Source of the DNA: Streptomyces sp. NBC_00568
Lineage (GTDB): Bacteria > Actinomycetota > Actinomycetes > Streptomycetales > Streptomycetaceae
Assembly: GCF_026341855.1 (NCBI RefSeq)
Contig: NZ_JAPENW010000001.1
Location: 5,013,001 to 5,077,000 of the forward strand
Direction of reading: 5' to 3'
Length of the DNA: 64,000 nucleotides
In this document: piece after piece, positions 30,796-44,298 of the stretch
Layout of the letters: the number at the start of each line of letters is the position of its first letter
How positions within the stretch are numbered: the stretch's first letter is position 1
Position numbers and translations under genes: made by a program
The notes under the pieces: model-generated
Told to the model about the DNA's origin: nothing
Seen by the model: only the letters and a program-made list of their open reading frames with translations
The model's database searches: none

Positions 30796-32475
30796 ATGAG
30801 CCAGCACTCCGCCGACCAGGCCCCGAACTCCGGTCTCGCCACCGTCGCCGCGCACCGCGACTGGTGGCGCGACGCGGTGATCTACCAGGTCTATCCGCGC
30901 AGCTTCGCCGACAGCAACGGCGACGGCATGGGCGACCTGGAGGGCGTACGCTCCCGACTTCCGTACCTGCGCGACCTCGGCGTGGACGCCGTGTGGCTCA
31001 GCCCCTTCTACGCCTCGCCGCAGGCCGACGCCGGCTACGACGTGGCGGACTACCGGGCCGTCGACCCCATGTTCGGCAACCTGCTGGACGCCGACGCGCT
31101 GATCCGCGACGCCCACGGTCTCGGCCTGCGGATCATCGTCGACCTGGTGCCCAACCACTCGTCCGACCAGCACGAGTGGTTCAAGCGCGCCCTGCGCGAG
31201 GGCCCCGGCTCCGACCTGCGCGACCGCTACCACTTCCGGCCCGGCAAGGGCGAGAACGGCGAACTGCCGCCCAACGACTGGGAGTCCATCTTCGGCGGCC
31301 CGGCCTGGACCCGGGTCACCGAGCCGGACGGCACCCCGGGCGAGTGGTACCTGCACCTCTTCGCGCCCGAGCAGCCCGACTTCAACTGGGAACACCCCGC
31401 CGTGGGCGACGAGTTCCGCTCGATCCTGCGGTTCTGGCTGGACATGGGCGTCGACGGCTTCCGTATCGACGTCGCGCACGGCATGGTCAAGGCGGAGGGC
31501 CTGCCCGACCTCGGCGACCACGACCAGCTGAAACTGCTGGGCAACGATGTCATGCCGTTCTTCGACCAGGACGGCGTGCACGAGATCTACCGGCAGTGGC
31601 GCACGATCCTCGACGAGTACTCCGGCGAGCGCATCTTCGTCGCCGAGGCGTGGACGCCCACCATCGAGCGCACCGCCAACTACGTGCGCCCCGACGAGCT
31701 GCACCAGGCCTTCAACTTCCAGTACCTGGGCACCCATTGGGACGCGGCCGAGCTGCGCTCCGTGATCGACCGCACGCTCGACGCGATGCGGCCGGTCGGT
31801 GCCCCCTCCACCTGGGTACTGTCCAACCACGACGTGACCCGGCACGCCACCCGCTTCGCCAACGAGGCCGGCCTCGGCACCCAGATCCGCACCGCGGGCG
31901 ACCGGGCGCTGGGTCTGCGCCGGGCCCGCGCGGCGAGCCTGCTGATGCTGGCCCTGCCCGGCTCGGCCTACGTCTACCAGGGCGAGGAGCTCGGCCTGCC
32001 GGACGTCGTCGACCTGCCGGACGAGGCGCGCCAGGACCCCGCCTTCTTCCGGGGCGCCGGACAGGACGGCTTCCGCGACGGCTGCCGGGTGCCGATCCCG
32101 TGGACCCGCACCGGCTCCTCGTACGGCTTCGGCGACGGGGGCAGCTGGCTGCCGCAGCCCGCCGAGTGGGCCGAGCTGAGCATCGAGGCGCAGACCGGCA
32201 CGGAGGGCTCCACCCTGGAGCTGTACCGCGCCGCGCTCGCCGTCCGGCGTGAGCGCTCCGACCTCGGCGCGGGCGACACCGTCAGCTGGCTCGAGGCACC
32301 GGAGGGCGTCCTCGCCTTCCGGCGCGGTGAGTTCGTCTGCACCGCGAACACCGGGAGCGAGGCCGTTTCGGTCCCCGCGTACGGCCGGGTGCTCGTCGCG
32401 AGCGGCGAGGTGACCCTGTCGCAGGACGGCGAGGCGAAGCTGCCCGCCGACACGACCGTGTGGTGGGCGGTCTGA
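30796..32475 (+). CDS. aglA: Cytoplasmic alpha-glucosidase (GH13)
   Basis: A 559-residue GH13 enzyme without signal peptide that hydrolyses imported maltose and maltodextrins to glucose. The catalytic nucleophile is Asp225 (DGFRIDV), the acid/base is Glu284 (FVAEAWTP) and the third acid is Asp346 (SNHDVTR). Family regions DAVWLSPFYASPQADAGYDV and LRIIVDLVPNHSS are typical of oligo-1,6/alpha-glucosidase relatives. The ATG at 30796 is used; a longer frame to 30694 has no support. It completes the malEFG-aglA cluster and ends before tandem terminators. Confidence 0.92.
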   Translation: MSQHSADQAPNSGLATVAAHRDWWRDAVIYQVYPRSFADSNGDGMGDLEGVRSRLPYLRDLGVDAVWLSPFYASPQADAGYDVADYRAVDPMFGNLLDADALIRDAHGLGLRIIVDLVPNHSSDQHEWFKRALREGPGSDLRDRYHFRPGKGENGELPPNDWESIFGGPAWTRVTEPDGTPGEWYLHLFAPEQPDFNWEHPAVGDEFRSILRFWLDMGVDGFRIDVAHGMVKAEGLPDLGDHDQLKLLGNDVMPFFDQDGVHEIYRQWRTILDEYSGERIFVAEAWTPTIERTANYVRPDELHQAFNFQYLGTHWDAAELRSVIDRTLDAMRPVGAPSTWVLSNHDVTRHATRFANEAGLGTQIRTAGDRALGLRRARAASLLMLALPGSAYVYQGEELGLPDVVDLPDEARQDPAFFRGAGQDGFRDGCRVPIPWTRTGSSYGFGDGGSWLPQPAEWAELSIEAQTGTEGSTLELYRAALAVRRERSDLGAGDTVSWLEAPEGVLAFRRGEFVCTANTGSEAVSVPAYGRVLVASGEVTLSQDGEAKLPADTTVWWAV

Positions 32476-32485
32476 TCCACGCGTG

Positions 32486-32520
32486 AGCGGTGCTCCGGTC
32501 CTGACCACCGGAGCACCGCT
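32486..32520. terminator. Terminator hairpin after aglA (first copy)
   Basis: AGCGGTGCTCCGG and CCGGAGCACCGCT form a 13-bp stem with a 9-base loop, 11 bases beyond the aglA stop. Confidence 0.85.
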
Positions 32521-32549
32521 CGTCCGATGGGTGTCCTGACCCATGCGTG

Positions 32550-32584
32550 AGCGGTGCTCCGGACCTGACGGCCGGAGCACCGCT
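32550..32584. terminator. Terminator hairpin after aglA (second, duplicated copy)
   Basis: The same 13-bp arms recur 64 bases downstream, with flanking GCGTG also conserved, so the whole terminator is a tandem duplication. It could serve both aglA and the leftward remnant gene at 32590-33186. Confidence 0.8.
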
Positions 32585-32589
32585 TTCGT

Positions 32590-33186
32590 GTGTGGCCCCC
32601 TGCTTCCCGGGTCGCTCACGCCGTACCCGGCGCCCGAGCCGGTGGTGCGGGCGCGGCCGGCCCACGGCCCCGGACTCCCGGTGACGTTCCCCGAGGAGTC
32701 CTTCTTGGCGTACTCGTGCGCGATGGTGCCGTTCGCCGGTACCGAGACGTCCCTCCTCCGGACCGGACAGCCGGACGAGGACACCTTCACCGCGTTCGCC
32801 GGTTCCAGGCGCCCGGCGCGGGACCGAGCCGACCATGTACTCCCGCCGCCGGTGACCGCGGCCGAGGCGGCACCGCCGTCGATCACGTCCGGACAGGTGC
32901 CGTCCGCGAGACCGGTCGTATACGTGCAGGTGCCGGCGCCCGAGCCGTTGTGCTCGGTGTCGTGGTCGGTGACGAGTGTGTCGGAGTCCGCCTCGGTGAC
33001 CGGCCCCCGACTGCTCCCGAAACTCGACAGGTTGGCGATGTCATCCTGGAACTGCGATCACATCACCGTTGGGGGCACCGGTGTCGGGCGCGGCCGCCTG
33101 CTGGGCCGGCGACGCGGTCAGATCGCCGAGGGCCGGCGCGACGGTGACCAGCGGCCGGGGGACCCTTCTTCGTCGTATGGCCATCG
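32590..33186 (-). pseudogene. Decayed alpha-amylase with starch-binding domain (CBM20) remnant
   Basis: Read leftward from an ATG near 33184, the fragments match a secreted alpha-amylase. They are a signal-like start with ASPAQQAAAP then PNGDVIA (the N-terminus of a streptomycete amylase family), a stop and frame change, a DHDTEHNGSG segment recalling the catalytic NHDTERNG, and a tail. The tail is clearly CBM20-like: VSSSGCPVRRRDVSVPANG and EYAKKDSSGNVTG, where intact domains read YPVWK...LPAG and YKYIKKDGSGNVTW. Most of the catalytic barrel is missing. The block fills the gap between aglA and the intact amylase gene. Confidence 0.65.
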
Positions 33187-33305
33187 GGATGCGGCTCCTC
33201 TCCGGATCCGGTCGGCGCGGCCGCGGGGCGCGGGACCGACCCGTGTGGAGCGTGGGACCGCCGAAGGGGGCGCGTCAATAAGGGAGTTGGAAGTTCTTAC
33301 GACAT

Positions 33306-33328
33306 CTTGCTGAAACTTGATTGCAAGC
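33306..33328. promoter_or_regulatory. MalR-like operator of the amylase gene
   Basis: CTTGCTG at 33306-33312 and CTTGATTGCAAG at 33316-33327 lie about 55 bases before the amylase start. They resemble the CTTGCAG targets of MalR before malE, consistent with the known MalR/Reg1 control of streptomycete amylase genes. Confidence 0.58.
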
Positions 33329-33379
33329 GGTACGTTCCGATCCCCCCACCCGCACGACGAAGTGCAGGAGTACACACAC

Positions 33380-34762
33380 ATGGCAAGGAAAACGCTTGCG
33401 GCCTCGTTCGCCCTCGCGGCGGGCCTGGCGGTCTCGGTGACCGTTCCCCCCGGTACGGCGGCGGCCTCGCCGCCGGGCACCAAGGACGTCACCGCCGTCA
33501 TGTTCGAGTGGAAATTCGACTCGGTCGCCAAGGAATGCACCAACACACTGGGCCCCGCCGGATACGGCTACGTCCAGGTGTCCCCGCCCGCCGAGCACAT
33601 ACAGGGCTCGCAGTGGTGGACCTCGTACCAGCCCGTGAGCTACAGGATCGCCGGCCGGCTCGGCGACGCCACCGCCTTCAAGAACATGGTCAGCACCTGC
33701 CACACGGCCGGTGTGAAGGTCGTGGCGGACACGGTCATCAACCACATGGCGGCCGGTTCCGGCACCGGCACGGGCGGCTCTTCGTACACGAAGTACAACT
33801 ACCCGGGCCTCTACTCGTCCGCCGACATGGACAACTGCACGTCCTCCATCAGCGACTACACCAACCGGTCCAACGTCCAGAACTGTGAACTCGTCGGTCT
33901 CGCCGACCTGGACACCGGCGAGGACTACGTCCGCTCGGCCATCGCCGGATACATGAACACCCTGCTCGGCTACGGCGTCGACGGCTTCCGGATCGACGCG
34001 GCCAAGCACATGCCGGCCGCAGACCTCGCCAACATCAAGTCCCGGCTGAGCAATCCGTCCGTCTACTGGAAGCAGGAGGCCATCTACGGCGCGGGCGAGG
34101 CCGTCCAGCCCACCGAGTACACCGGCAGCGGCGACGTCCAGGAGTTCCGCTACGCCTACGACCTCAAGCGCGTCTTCAACAACGAGAACCTCGCCTACCT
34201 GAAGAACTACGGCGAGGGCTGGGGCTACATGAGCAGCTCGGTTTCGGCCGTCTTCGTCGACAACCACGACACCGAGCGCAACGGCTCGACGCTCAACTAC
34301 AAGGACGGGGCGAACTACACCCTCGCCAACGTCTTCATGCTCGCCTACCCCTATGGCGCGCCCGACATCAACTCCGGCTACGAGTGGTCCGACTCGGACG
34401 CCGGACCGCCCAACGGCGGTACCGTCAATGCCTGTTGGCAGGACGGCTGGAAGTGCCAGCACGCCTGGCCGGAGATCAAGTCGATGGTCGCCTTCCGCAA
34501 CACCACCCGCGGACAGTCCCTCACCAACTGGTGGGACAACGGCGGCGACGCCATCGCCTTCGGCCGCGGCAGCAAGGGCTTCGTGGCGATCAACCACGAG
34601 ACCTCCTCGCTCAGCCGGACGTACAGCACCTCGCTCGCCGCGGGCACGTACTGCAACGTCCAGAACAACACGAGCATCACGGTGAACAGTTCGGGCCAGT
34701 TCACGGCGACGCTGGGTGCCAACACGGCCCTCGCGATCTACGCGGGCAAGTCCAGCTGCTGA
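33380..34762 (+). CDS. Secreted alpha-amylase (GH13) without starch-binding domain
   Basis: A 460-residue exported enzyme that cuts internal alpha-1,4 bonds of starch. The signal peptide runs to about residue 30 (TAAASPPGTKDV). The catalytic barrel is intact: VDGFRIDAAKH holds the nucleophile Asp206, YGAGEAVQ the acid/base Glu240 and FVDNHDTERN the third acid, Asp297. The all-beta C-terminal domain follows and the protein ends at AGKSSC, so there is no CBM20, unlike several streptomycete amylases. The ATG at 33380 has GCAGGAG upstream. MalR-like sites precede it. Confidence 0.96.
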   Translation: MARKTLAASFALAAGLAVSVTVPPGTAAASPPGTKDVTAVMFEWKFDSVAKECTNTLGPAGYGYVQVSPPAEHIQGSQWWTSYQPVSYRIAGRLGDATAFKNMVSTCHTAGVKVVADTVINHMAAGSGTGTGGSSYTKYNYPGLYSSADMDNCTSSISDYTNRSNVQNCELVGLADLDTGEDYVRSAIAGYMNTLLGYGVDGFRIDAAKHMPAADLANIKSRLSNPSVYWKQEAIYGAGEAVQPTEYTGSGDVQEFRYAYDLKRVFNNENLAYLKNYGEGWGYMSSSVSAVFVDNHDTERNGSTLNYKDGANYTLANVFMLAYPYGAPDINSGYEWSDSDAGPPNGGTVNACWQDGWKCQHAWPEIKSMVAFRNTTRGQSLTNWWDNGGDAIAFGRGSKGFVAINHETSSLSRTYSTSLAAGTYCNVQNNTSITVNSSGQFTATLGANTALAIYAGKSSC

Positions 34763-34778
34763 AACCTCTTTCTGCACG

Positions 34779-34807
34779 TTGCAAGACTCTTGCTGTAAAC
34801 CTTGCGT
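34779..34807. promoter_or_regulatory. MalR-like operator before the pullulanase gene
   Basis: TTGCAAG (34779-34785), CTTGCTG (34789-34795) and CTTGCGT (34801-34807) stand at regular spacing about 100 bases before the pullulanase start. This pattern fits shared maltose control of the starch enzymes. Confidence 0.58.
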
Positions 34808-34900
34808 GAGCGATACGGTCACGCGGGCGTTCGGCATCGTGGCCGAAACGCTGCGCGGGGTCGGACCCGAGTACGCCGTAATCGCTAGGAGTTCACAACT

Positions 34901-40306
<5,406 letters not shown>

Positions 40307-40320
40307 CAGCGGGCTAGCTT

Positions 40321-40376
40321 GGTGAGGGCGGAACCGGACACCCGGACCAGATCCGGTGGCCGGAGCCGCCCTCACC
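40321..40376. terminator. Terminator after the pullulanase gene
   Basis: GGTGAGGGCGG (40321-40331) pairs with CCGCCCTCACC (40366-40376) around a GC-rich loop that can itself fold (GGACACCCGG and neighbours). Confidence 0.7.
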
Positions 40377-40404
40377 GACACCCGTGCCCCGAGAGACTGT
40401 TCCC

Positions 40405-42039
40405 ATGAACGGTGACGACACGACGGCCACCGGCGCCACGACGGACGCCGCGTCCACCGTGCTGGTCGTCGACGACACGGCGACGGGCCGCTACGCGCTC
40501 GGCGCCGTGCTCAGCCGCGCCGGGCACAGCGTCATTCCGGTGGCCAGCGCCGCCGAGGCGCTCCTCGAACTCGACGTACGACTGCGGGCGGGCGTCCTGC
40601 CCGACGTGGCCCTGGTGGACGTGGGGCTGCCGGACATGAACGGCTTCGAGCTGTGCCGCAGGCTCAAGTCACGGCCGCGGACGGCCGCCCTGCCCGTCGT
40701 GCACTTCTCCGCCGTCACGGACGGGCCCGCCTACCGCTGCCTGGGCCTGGACGCCGGTGGTGACGCCTACCTCTCGGTCCCCGCCGAACCCCGGGAGATC
40801 CAGGCCGTCGTGGGCGCCGCGGTGCGCGGCGCCAGGATGCGAGCCGACGCCGAGACGCTCGTACGACGTCTGACGCTGCTGTCCGAGACGATCGCCGCCG
40901 TCCAGACCGCGCGCTGCCCGGCGGAACTCGCCGACGCCGCCGCCGAGGGGACCGCCCGGCTCACCGGCACCCCGGCCGCCGTGTTCGTGCTCGCCGAGGA
41001 CGGCGAGCTGTACCGGGGACTGTCCCGGAGCAGGGCGCGGGCGGCGCTGCCGGACTCCGGCGCGCACGAGGCCGTGGCCCGGCTGATCGGCTCCGCCATG
41101 GCCGGACGCGGCGGGGTGCGCGGCATCGTCGTACCCGCCCCCCTGTGGCCGGCCGGCTTCCTCCGGCCCGGCGTGGCCGAGGACGCCCGGCTCGTCCTCG
41201 CCCGCACCCCCGACGGCACGACACCGGTGTGCCTCGCCACGCCCGCGCACACCGGTCGCGACCGGGCGCCGGAGACCGGCAGGCTGGTGGCCCGGCTCGC
41301 CCAGGCCACCGCCCTGGCCGCCGAGCCGCTGCTCAGGTACCAGGTCGAGCGCCATGTCGCACTGACCCTGCAACACAGCTTCCTGCCGCAGGAGTTGCCC
41401 GCGATGGCGGGCGTCGACGTCGTCGTGCGCTATGTCCCCGCCTCCCGGCAGGCCGAGATCGGCGGCGACTTCTACGCGGCGCTGCCCACCTCCCGCGGCG
41501 TGCTGACCGCCGTCGGCGACGTCGTCGGGCACTCCCTCGAGGCGGCCACCGTGATGGTCGAGATCCGGCACGCCCTGCGCGCCTACTGCGTCGAGGACCC
41601 CGACCCCGGCGTACTGGCCGGGCGGCTCGACCGGATGCTCCAGCGGTACCACCCCGATGTCACCGCCACCGTCTGCCTGGTGCTGGTCGACCCGGTGAGC
41701 GGGCGGGCCAGGATCGCCAACGCCGGGCACATACCGCCGCTCCTCGTCGGCGACGACGCCACCGCCGAGTACGTCGAGGCCCGGGGCCCGCTGCTCGGCC
41801 TCGGCCTGGACCGCCCGCCGCCCACCGAGGCCGTCCTGATGCCCACCGACCGGCTCCTCATGGTCACCGACGGCCTCATCGAGACCCGCGGCACCGACCT
41901 GGAGGTCTCCATGGAGCAGCTGCGCCGCGCCGCGTCCGCCGCCCCGCGGGGGACCGCGGCGCTCTGCGACGCCCTCCTCGACTGCTTCGGCCGGGGCAGG
42001 GAGGACGACATCGCGCTGCTGGCGATGCGGCTAGGGTGA
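40405..42039 (+). CDS. Receiver-domain protein with SpoIIE-type PP2C phosphatase
   Basis: A 544-residue regulator. Residues 15-140 form a receiver domain with the phosphoacceptor in ALVDVGLPDMNG, but the conserved Lys near its end is missing (DAYLSVPAEP), so it may respond to something other than phosphorylation. A GAF-like linker follows (about 150-330). The C-terminal PP2C domain has IGGDFYAAL, VGDVVGHSLEAA, MVTDGLIETR and REDDIALL, the metal-binding motifs of SpoIIE/RsbU phosphatases, which dephosphorylate anti-sigma-factor antagonists. ATG 40405 is used; GTG 40384 would add 7 residues. The partner is not in the window. Confidence 0.88.
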   Translation: MNGDDTTATGATTDAASTVLVVDDTATGRYALGAVLSRAGHSVIPVASAAEALLELDVRLRAGVLPDVALVDVGLPDMNGFELCRRLKSRPRTAALPVVHFSAVTDGPAYRCLGLDAGGDAYLSVPAEPREIQAVVGAAVRGARMRADAETLVRRLTLLSETIAAVQTARCPAELADAAAEGTARLTGTPAAVFVLAEDGELYRGLSRSRARAALPDSGAHEAVARLIGSAMAGRGGVRGIVVPAPLWPAGFLRPGVAEDARLVLARTPDGTTPVCLATPAHTGRDRAPETGRLVARLAQATALAAEPLLRYQVERHVALTLQHSFLPQELPAMAGVDVVVRYVPASRQAEIGGDFYAALPTSRGVLTAVGDVVGHSLEAATVMVEIRHALRAYCVEDPDPGVLAGRLDRMLQRYHPDVTATVCLVLVDPVSGRARIANAGHIPPLLVGDDATAEYVEARGPLLGLGLDRPPPTEAVLMPTDRLLMVTDGLIETRGTDLEVSMEQLRRAASAAPRGTAALCDALLDCFGRGREDDIALLAMRLG

Positions 42040-42069
42040 TCGGGACCGTCCCTGGAACCAGGAGTGCTC

Positions 42070-42426
42070 ATGCCGCAGATCACCGTCGACTACTCCGCGC
42101 CGCTCGAAGACGCCTTCGACCGGCCCGGGTTCGCCCTGGCGCTGCACGCGGAGGTGGTCCGGACGGTCGCCGCGAAGATCGGCGGGTGCAAGACGCAGTT
42201 CCGCCGGACCGAGGACACCGTCGTCGGCGCGGACGCCGGCGGGCACGCCGTCGTCCATGTCACCCTCGGTCTGCTCGCCGGGCGGACCGAGGAGGCCAAG
42301 GCGAAACTGACCGAGGCCGCGCTGGAGCTGCTGAAGACGTATGTGAAGCCGGCCGAGGGCCTGGAGCTGCACGCCTCGGCCGAGGTACGCGACCTCGACG
42401 CGTCGTACCGCAAGTTCGAGGCGTAG
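42070..42426 (+). CDS. 5-carboxymethyl-2-hydroxymuconate isomerase-like (tautomerase) protein
   Basis: A 118-residue tautomerase-superfamily protein. The mature N-terminal proline that acts as catalytic base is in place (Met-Pro-Gln-Ile-Thr), followed by HAEVVRTVAAKIGGCKTQFR and a repeat-like second half (HVTLGLLAGRTEEAKAKLTE). The CHMI family isomerises a muconate in 4-hydroxyphenylacetate breakdown, but many actinobacterial copies are not in that pathway and no pathway genes are nearby. GGAG lies close before the ATG at 42070. It follows the phosphatase gene by 30 bases. Confidence 0.72.
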   Translation: MPQITVDYSAPLEDAFDRPGFALALHAEVVRTVAAKIGGCKTQFRRTEDTVVGADAGGHAVVHVTLGLLAGRTEEAKAKLTEAALELLKTYVKPAEGLELHASAEVRDLDASYRKFEA

Positions 42427-42476
42427 TCCCCAGGCCGGAGAACGGAGTCTCCGGGCGAGCCCGGCCCGTAAGGGCT

Positions 42477-42501
42477 CCCGCGCCCCTTCCTAGGGCGCGG
42501 G
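42477..42501. terminator. Bidirectional hairpin between convergent genes
   Basis: CCCGCGCCC and GGGCGCGGG form a 9-bp stem. The right arm overlaps the stop end of the TetR gene, so it can serve both the isomerase and the TetR side. Confidence 0.52.
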
Positions 42502-43191
42502 CGGCGAGGCCAGCGCGAGCAGCCGGACGACGAGGTCGCTGAACGGCCCGTCGCCCGGCTCGTTCCTGAGCCCCTTGCGCAGCAGTTCGGCGACTTCCCC
42601 GTCGTAGGCGGCGCTGACCGCGGCCAGGGCCGCGAAGTCGTGCACGAGCTGGACCTCCAGCTCGCCCCGCGGAATCCGCCGGCCGTCCAGCCAGATCAGC
42701 GCGGTCGACTCGACGAGCGAGATCCAGGAGCGGATCACCAGCTCCAGCCGCGCGGGCGGGTTCTCGACGTCCAGGTGCGACAGGATCTGGAGGTACGCGG
42801 CCTGCCGTACGGCGTCGACGAGGGCGTTGGTGGTGGACGAGCCGACGGCCGGGCCGCCCCGCATCAACGCGGCGAAACCGGGCCCGTGGTCGTCCACGAA
42901 GTCGAAGAACCGGCGCATCACCCGCAGCAGCCGTGCCCCCAGCGGCCCTTCGCGGGACTCCACGAACCGGCCCGCGAGATCGTCGGCGGCGCGCTGCAAC
43001 GCCGCCTCGTACAGGCTGAGTTTGCCCGGAAAGTAGTGGTACACGAGCGGTCGCGAGATGCCGGCGGTCGAGGCTATCTCGTCGATGGAGACCTCGTCGG
43101 GCGAGCGTCGGCTGAACAGTTCGAGGGCGACGCCGATCAACTGCTGCCGTCGCTCCTCGACACCCATCCTGCGGCGTACCCCGGTTGTCAT
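42490..43191 (-). CDS. TetR-family transcriptional regulator
   Basis: A 233-residue repressor type with a canonical N-terminal helix-turn-helix (RRQQLIGVALELFSRRSPDE, then SIDEIASTAGISRPLVYHYF and GKLSLYEAAL) and a helical ligand-binding C-terminus. Third gene of a leftward operon after the diiron-like hydrolase and the ferredoxin reductase, with a 57-base gap to the latter. It probably controls that operon in response to a lipid-like or aromatic ligand. No operator could be assigned. Confidence 0.9.
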   Translation of the reverse strand: MTTGVRRRMGVEERRQQLIGVALELFSRRSPDEVSIDEIASTAGISRPLVYHYFPGKLSLYEAALQRAADDLAGRFVESREGPLGARLLRVMRRFFDFVDDHGPGFAALMRGGPAVGSSTTNALVDAVRQAAYLQILSHLDVENPPARLELVIRSWISLVESTALIWLDGRRIPRGELEVQLVHDFAALAAVSAAYDGEVAELLRKGLRNEPGDGPFSDLVVRLLALASPPAP

Positions 43192-43248
43192 GCGAACACC
43201 TTACCGATCGGATCCGGACCGGAACGGGCCGGTCCGGGCCGGGGACGT

Positions 43249-44298
43249 TCACATGTCCAGCACGATTCTCCCACCCCGCGTACGCGAGACACAGATCAGC
43301 ATCGAGTCGTCACGCTCCGCGTCCGTCAGCAGCTCGTCCCGGTGCTCGATCTCCCCCTCCAGGACCCGCTGTTGGCAGGTCCCGCAGAATCCCTGCTCAC
43401 AGGAGTAGAGCGTGTCGGGCAGTTCCGCGCGGACCGCGGCGAGGACCGACGAGTCGGCGGACACGGTCACCGTGCGTCCGCTGCGCCGCAGTTCGACCTC
43501 GAAGGCGGTGTCGCCCTCGCCGGACGCCCGGGCCGTGAACCGCTCCAGGTGCAGCGTGCAGCCCTCCGGAATCCGCGCCTCGACCGCCGCCGTCAGCCCG
43601 TCCGGACCGCAGCAGTAGACCACCGCTCCCCGGGGGAGGTCCGCGAACAGCGCGTCCAGGTCCGGCCGCCCGTCCTCGTCCTCCGCGACGACGGTGACCT
43701 TCGTACGGTCCAGCTTCTCGATCTCCTCCAGGAACGGCATCGAGGCGCGCGTCCGGCCGCCGTACAGCAGCCGCCAGTCCGCGCCCTCCCGCATGCTTCG
43801 CAGCATCGGCAGGACCGGGGTGATCCCGATCCCGCCCACGACGAAGAGGTACGCCGGAGCGTCCACGAGCGGGAAGCGATTGCGCGGTCCGCGCACCTCG
43901 ACCTCCATGCCCTCCCGGAGCCGTTCGTGCACCTCGCGCGATCCGCCCCGCCCGTCCTCGACCAGCCGGGTCGCGACCGTGTACGAGGAGGTGTCCTCCG
44001 GGTCACCGCACAGCGAGTACTGCCGGACGAGTCCCGACGGCAGCACCAGATCGAGATGGGCCCCCGGCTCCCAGGGCGGCAGGTCCGCTCCCTCCAGGCG
44101 CAGTTGGACGACGCCGTCGGCGACCCGCTCGTGCCGGGCGACCAGCAGCCGCAGGGCCCGCGAGCGGGGCCGGCCGGAGACCGGGTTCTCCAGGGCGGGC
44201 AGCGGCCACAGCGGTGACGCCCCGATCCGGCGGCGCAGCGCACGCCGGACGATCAGCGCCGCACCCGCGACGGCCACGACGGTCCGCACCCTGGGCAT
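43249..44298 (-). CDS. Ferredoxin-type oxidoreductase (FAD, NAD(P)H, 2Fe-2S)
   Basis: A 349-residue phthalate-dioxygenase-reductase-like electron carrier. The FAD domain shows RQYSLCGDP, the pyridine-nucleotide domain GGIGITPVLPMLRSM and VVYCCGPDGL, and the C-terminal plant-type ferredoxin CEQGFCGTCQQRVLEGE with the last cysteine in MLICVSR. The N-terminus has a short hydrophobic stretch (VVAVAGAALIVRRAL), perhaps a membrane anchor. Its start overlaps the stop of the hydrolase gene by one base. It should supply electrons to that diiron partner, as in alkane, fatty-acid or aromatic oxygenase pairs. Confidence 0.9.
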   Translation of the reverse strand: MPRVRTVVAVAGAALIVRRALRRRIGASPLWPLPALENPVSGRPRSRALRLLVARHERVADGVVQLRLEGADLPPWEPGAHLDLVLPSGLVRQYSLCGDPEDTSSYTVATRLVEDGRGGSREVHERLREGMEVEVRGPRNRFPLVDAPAYLFVVGGIGITPVLPMLRSMREGADWRLLYGGRTRASMPFLEEIEKLDRTKVTVVAEDEDGRPDLDALFADLPRGAVVYCCGPDGLTAAVEARIPEGCTLHLERFTARASGEGDTAFEVELRRSGRTVTVSADSSVLAAVRAELPDTLYSCEQGFCGTCQQRVLEGEIEHRDELLTDAERDDSMLICVSRTRGGRIVLDM

